From assembly GCA_025455345.1 (NCBI GenBank), contig JALOMS010000353.1, positions 1 through 5,561 on the forward strand: a stretch of 5,561 nt of DNA. The letters run 5' to 3'. Source of the stretch: Thermoflexibacter sp. Its GTDB lineage: Bacteria; Bacteroidota; Bacteroidia; Cytophagales; Thermoflexibacteraceae. The translations under genes were made by a program, and so were the position numbers. The notes under the pieces were generated by a model. That model made no database searches. It had not been told where the DNA came from and worked only from the letters and a program-made list of their open reading frames with translations. Below, in pieces: positions 4,231 through 5,561 of this stretch (positions are counted from its first letter, which is position 1; each line of letters starts with the position of its first letter).

Positions 4231-5331
4231 ATGAAACTTATACTATTTTGTCTTTTTGGATTCTTATTTCTTGCAAAAACAATTGATTATCAAATAATTA
4301 ATAAAGAATCACAAACTATTGCCCCTACTCACGAGGCTGTCCAATATACAGGCAGGTTTGATTTTTCCAATCGGAATCTGCCAAAGTTTGCATGGACAGG
4401 TTCTTGCATTACCTTAGTATTTGAAGGAACATTTTGCCATTTGTTGATTAATCAATTGCCAGAAGAAGATGGAAATTCTCGTACTAATTTTTTTAATGTA
4501 TTCATTGACAACCAATTAACTTCTGTTTTAAAAGTAGAAATAGGTACAAAGACTTATCTATTAGCTAAAAACTTACCTAAAGGCATACACACCATTAGTA
4601 TTTTTAAAAGGACAGAAGCCTCTATGGGTATATGCGAATTTATTGGTTTCCAAATAGATAAAAAAGGGAAAGTTTTAGCACCAACAGCTAAAACCTCCAA
4701 GAAAATAGAGTTTATTGGAGATTCTATCACTTGTGGTTATGGGAACGAAGGGGCTTCTCAATCTTGCTCGTTTACACCTGAAACAGAAAATGGCTATTTG
4801 TCTTATGCGGCTATTATGGCAAGAAATGTAAACGCAGAATTAGTAACTGTCTGTTATTCAGGCAAAGGACTAATCCAAAATTATGACAAAAGTAAGCAGA
4901 AGACTATGCCCGAACTCTACGGACTTATTTGCCCCCAAATCGATAAAAAATGGAATTTTTCTTCTTGGAAACCTGATATCGTGTGTATCAATTTAGGCAC
5001 TAATGATTTTGCTCATGCGATTCCCGACTCTTCAGTATTTGTAAGAGCGTATATTTCCTTCATAGACCGCATCACTATCAACTATCCTGATGTCAGTATT
5101 TTCTGTTTGGCAGGCTCTATGCTCAATGGCAATTCTTTGAAAATTATGAAAAGTTATTTGTCGGCAGTTGTTGATTATCAGAATAAAAAGGGGAATCATA
5201 AAATTTATTTTTTTGAAATGTCCACGCAAGGCAAGCGTGGCTATGGATGTGATTGGCATCCTAATGTAGCCCAACATCAAACTAACGCAGAAGAGTTAAG
5301 TCTTTTTGTTAAAGATAAAATGAAGTGGTAA
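4231..5331 (+). CDS. Secreted SGNH/GDSL esterase, carbohydrate esterase family 2-like
   Basis: This 366-residue protein has two domains. A signal-like start (MKLILFCLFGFLFLAK; hydrophobic core 3-14) suggests export. Residues about 39-145 fit the N-terminal beta-sandwich of CE2 esterases (YTGRFDFSN, FAWTGSCITLVFEGT, then NVFIDNQ and GIHTISIFKRTE). The SGNH hydrolase domain starts near 159 with FIGDSITCGYG (Ser165 nucleophile). The block II region is SGKG (210-213), block III is GTND (256-259, Asn258), and block V is DWHP (341-344, His343). In characterised CE2 enzymes this fold removes acetyl groups from plant polysaccharides such as xylan or glucomannan. That substrate is inferred here, and no carbohydrate-binding module is attached. 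The start is the first ATG after stops and has an A-rich leader without a Shine-Dalgarno site. No clear promoter box was found, and the minus-strand decayed gene abuts its 5' end. Confidence 0.9.
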   Translation: MKLILFCLFGFLFLAKTIDYQIINKESQTIAPTHEAVQYTGRFDFSNRNLPKFAWTGSCITLVFEGTFCHLLINQLPEEDGNSRTNFFNVFIDNQLTSVLKVEIGTKTYLLAKNLPKGIHTISIFKRTEASMGICEFIGFQIDKKGKVLAPTAKTSKKIEFIGDSITCGYGNEGASQSCSFTPETENGYLSYAAIMARNVNAELVTVCYSGKGLIQNYDKSKQKTMPELYGLICPQIDKKWNFSSWKPDIVCINLGTNDFAHAIPDSSVFVRAYISFIDRITINYPDVSIFCLAGSMLNGNSLKIMKSYLSAVVDYQNKKGNHKIYFFEMSTQGKRGYGCDWHPNVAQHQTNAEELSLFVKDKMKW

Positions 5332-5514
5332 TTATTGGCTATGATGGATTTGCTTATATTTTTCTGTCATTTTGCCTATATCTATATTAATAAACACTGA
5401 CATTTTTTCCTACTTTTAGATATGGTAAAATACTTGTATTGCATTGAAGGCTTAAGTAGCAATTATTGTTTATAAAATCATAAAAATCATCAAAAATTCA
5501 TAATTATAAAAAAT

Positions 5515-5561
5515 ATGGAAAAAGGTACTATTTCAATTCATACCGAAAACATATTCCCTAT
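5515..5561 (+). CDS. htpG: Chaperone HtpG (Hsp90), 5' end only
   Basis: The last 47 bases open with ATG and read MEKGTISIHTENIFP, the N-terminal strand and first helix start of bacterial Hsp90; Bacteroidota HtpG begins in just this way before the I-K-K-F-L-Y-S segment. HtpG is a cytoplasmic ATP-dependent chaperone. Only 15 codons are visible, so nothing can be said of the ATPase site. The gene runs off the right edge. The spacer 5332-5514 is AT-rich and has no gene; I see no full TAnnTTTG box, only partial ones (TCATTTTG, TACTTTTA), and no clear terminator for the esterase. The start has an A-rich leader and no Shine-Dalgarno site, as elsewhere in the window. Confidence 0.85.
   Translation, partial: MEKGTISIHTENIFP

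Noticed and set aside
5032..5280. Minus-strand open frame inside the esterase gene
   Set aside because: It lies fully inside a strongly supported coding gene on the other strand and has no recognisable features.

Overview
The window looks like an accessory stretch of a Bacteroidota (probably Cytophagia-type) chromosome. It is AT-rich, Shine-Dalgarno sites are missing in front of most genes, and several start regions carry the Bacteroidota promoter -7 box TAnnTTTG. The last 47 bases begin a chaperone HtpG (Hsp90) gene whose first residues match the Bacteroidota form. This placement rests on signature features and recall, not on a database search.

Layout, left to right. Positions 1-1996 hold minus-strand small genes of unknown function. 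The first (1-324) runs off or ends near the left edge and may be frameshifted by a 16-base palindromic insertion. The second is a 100-residue protein (652-954) with strong hairpins on both sides. The third (1073-1631) is split in two by a one-base change in a T6 run. The fourth (1628-1996) overlaps it by ATGA. A divergent intergenic region at 1997-2143 leads into a plus-strand xisH-xisI pair (2144-2886), relatives of the 'fdxN element excision controlling factors' of cyanobacteria, with no recombinase gene nearby. Next is a convergent, highly structured spacer (2887-3019), followed by a minus-strand two-gene unit: a zinc-ribbon/single-membrane-helix protein (3416-3652) and a protein with a C-terminal UVR motif (3020-3409). 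Positions 3741-4230 hold no intact gene, only decayed minus-strand coding sequence whose tail resembles the C-terminus of Rpn-type PD-(D/E)XK 'transposase' proteins. A secreted CE2-like SGNH/GDSL esterase (4231-5331) and the start of htpG (5515 onward) follow on the plus strand.

Three copies of one sequence, AAAAAACAAACCTCCTTTC followed by A/G and GG, lie in the same orientation near 405, 2883 and 3699. Two are complete hairpins followed by a T run on the minus strand, so they look like repeated intrinsic terminators. The third is a lone arm. Copy C also supplies the -33 element of the zinc-ribbon gene promoter. Together with two frameshifted genes, a decayed nuclease-like gene and a xisHI pair, this gives the impression of a rearranging accessory island next to a conserved housekeeping gene. 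No complete new system can be shown from this window. The best leads are the repeat-bounded modules, the xisHI pair outside its classical context, and the cluster of broken genes.
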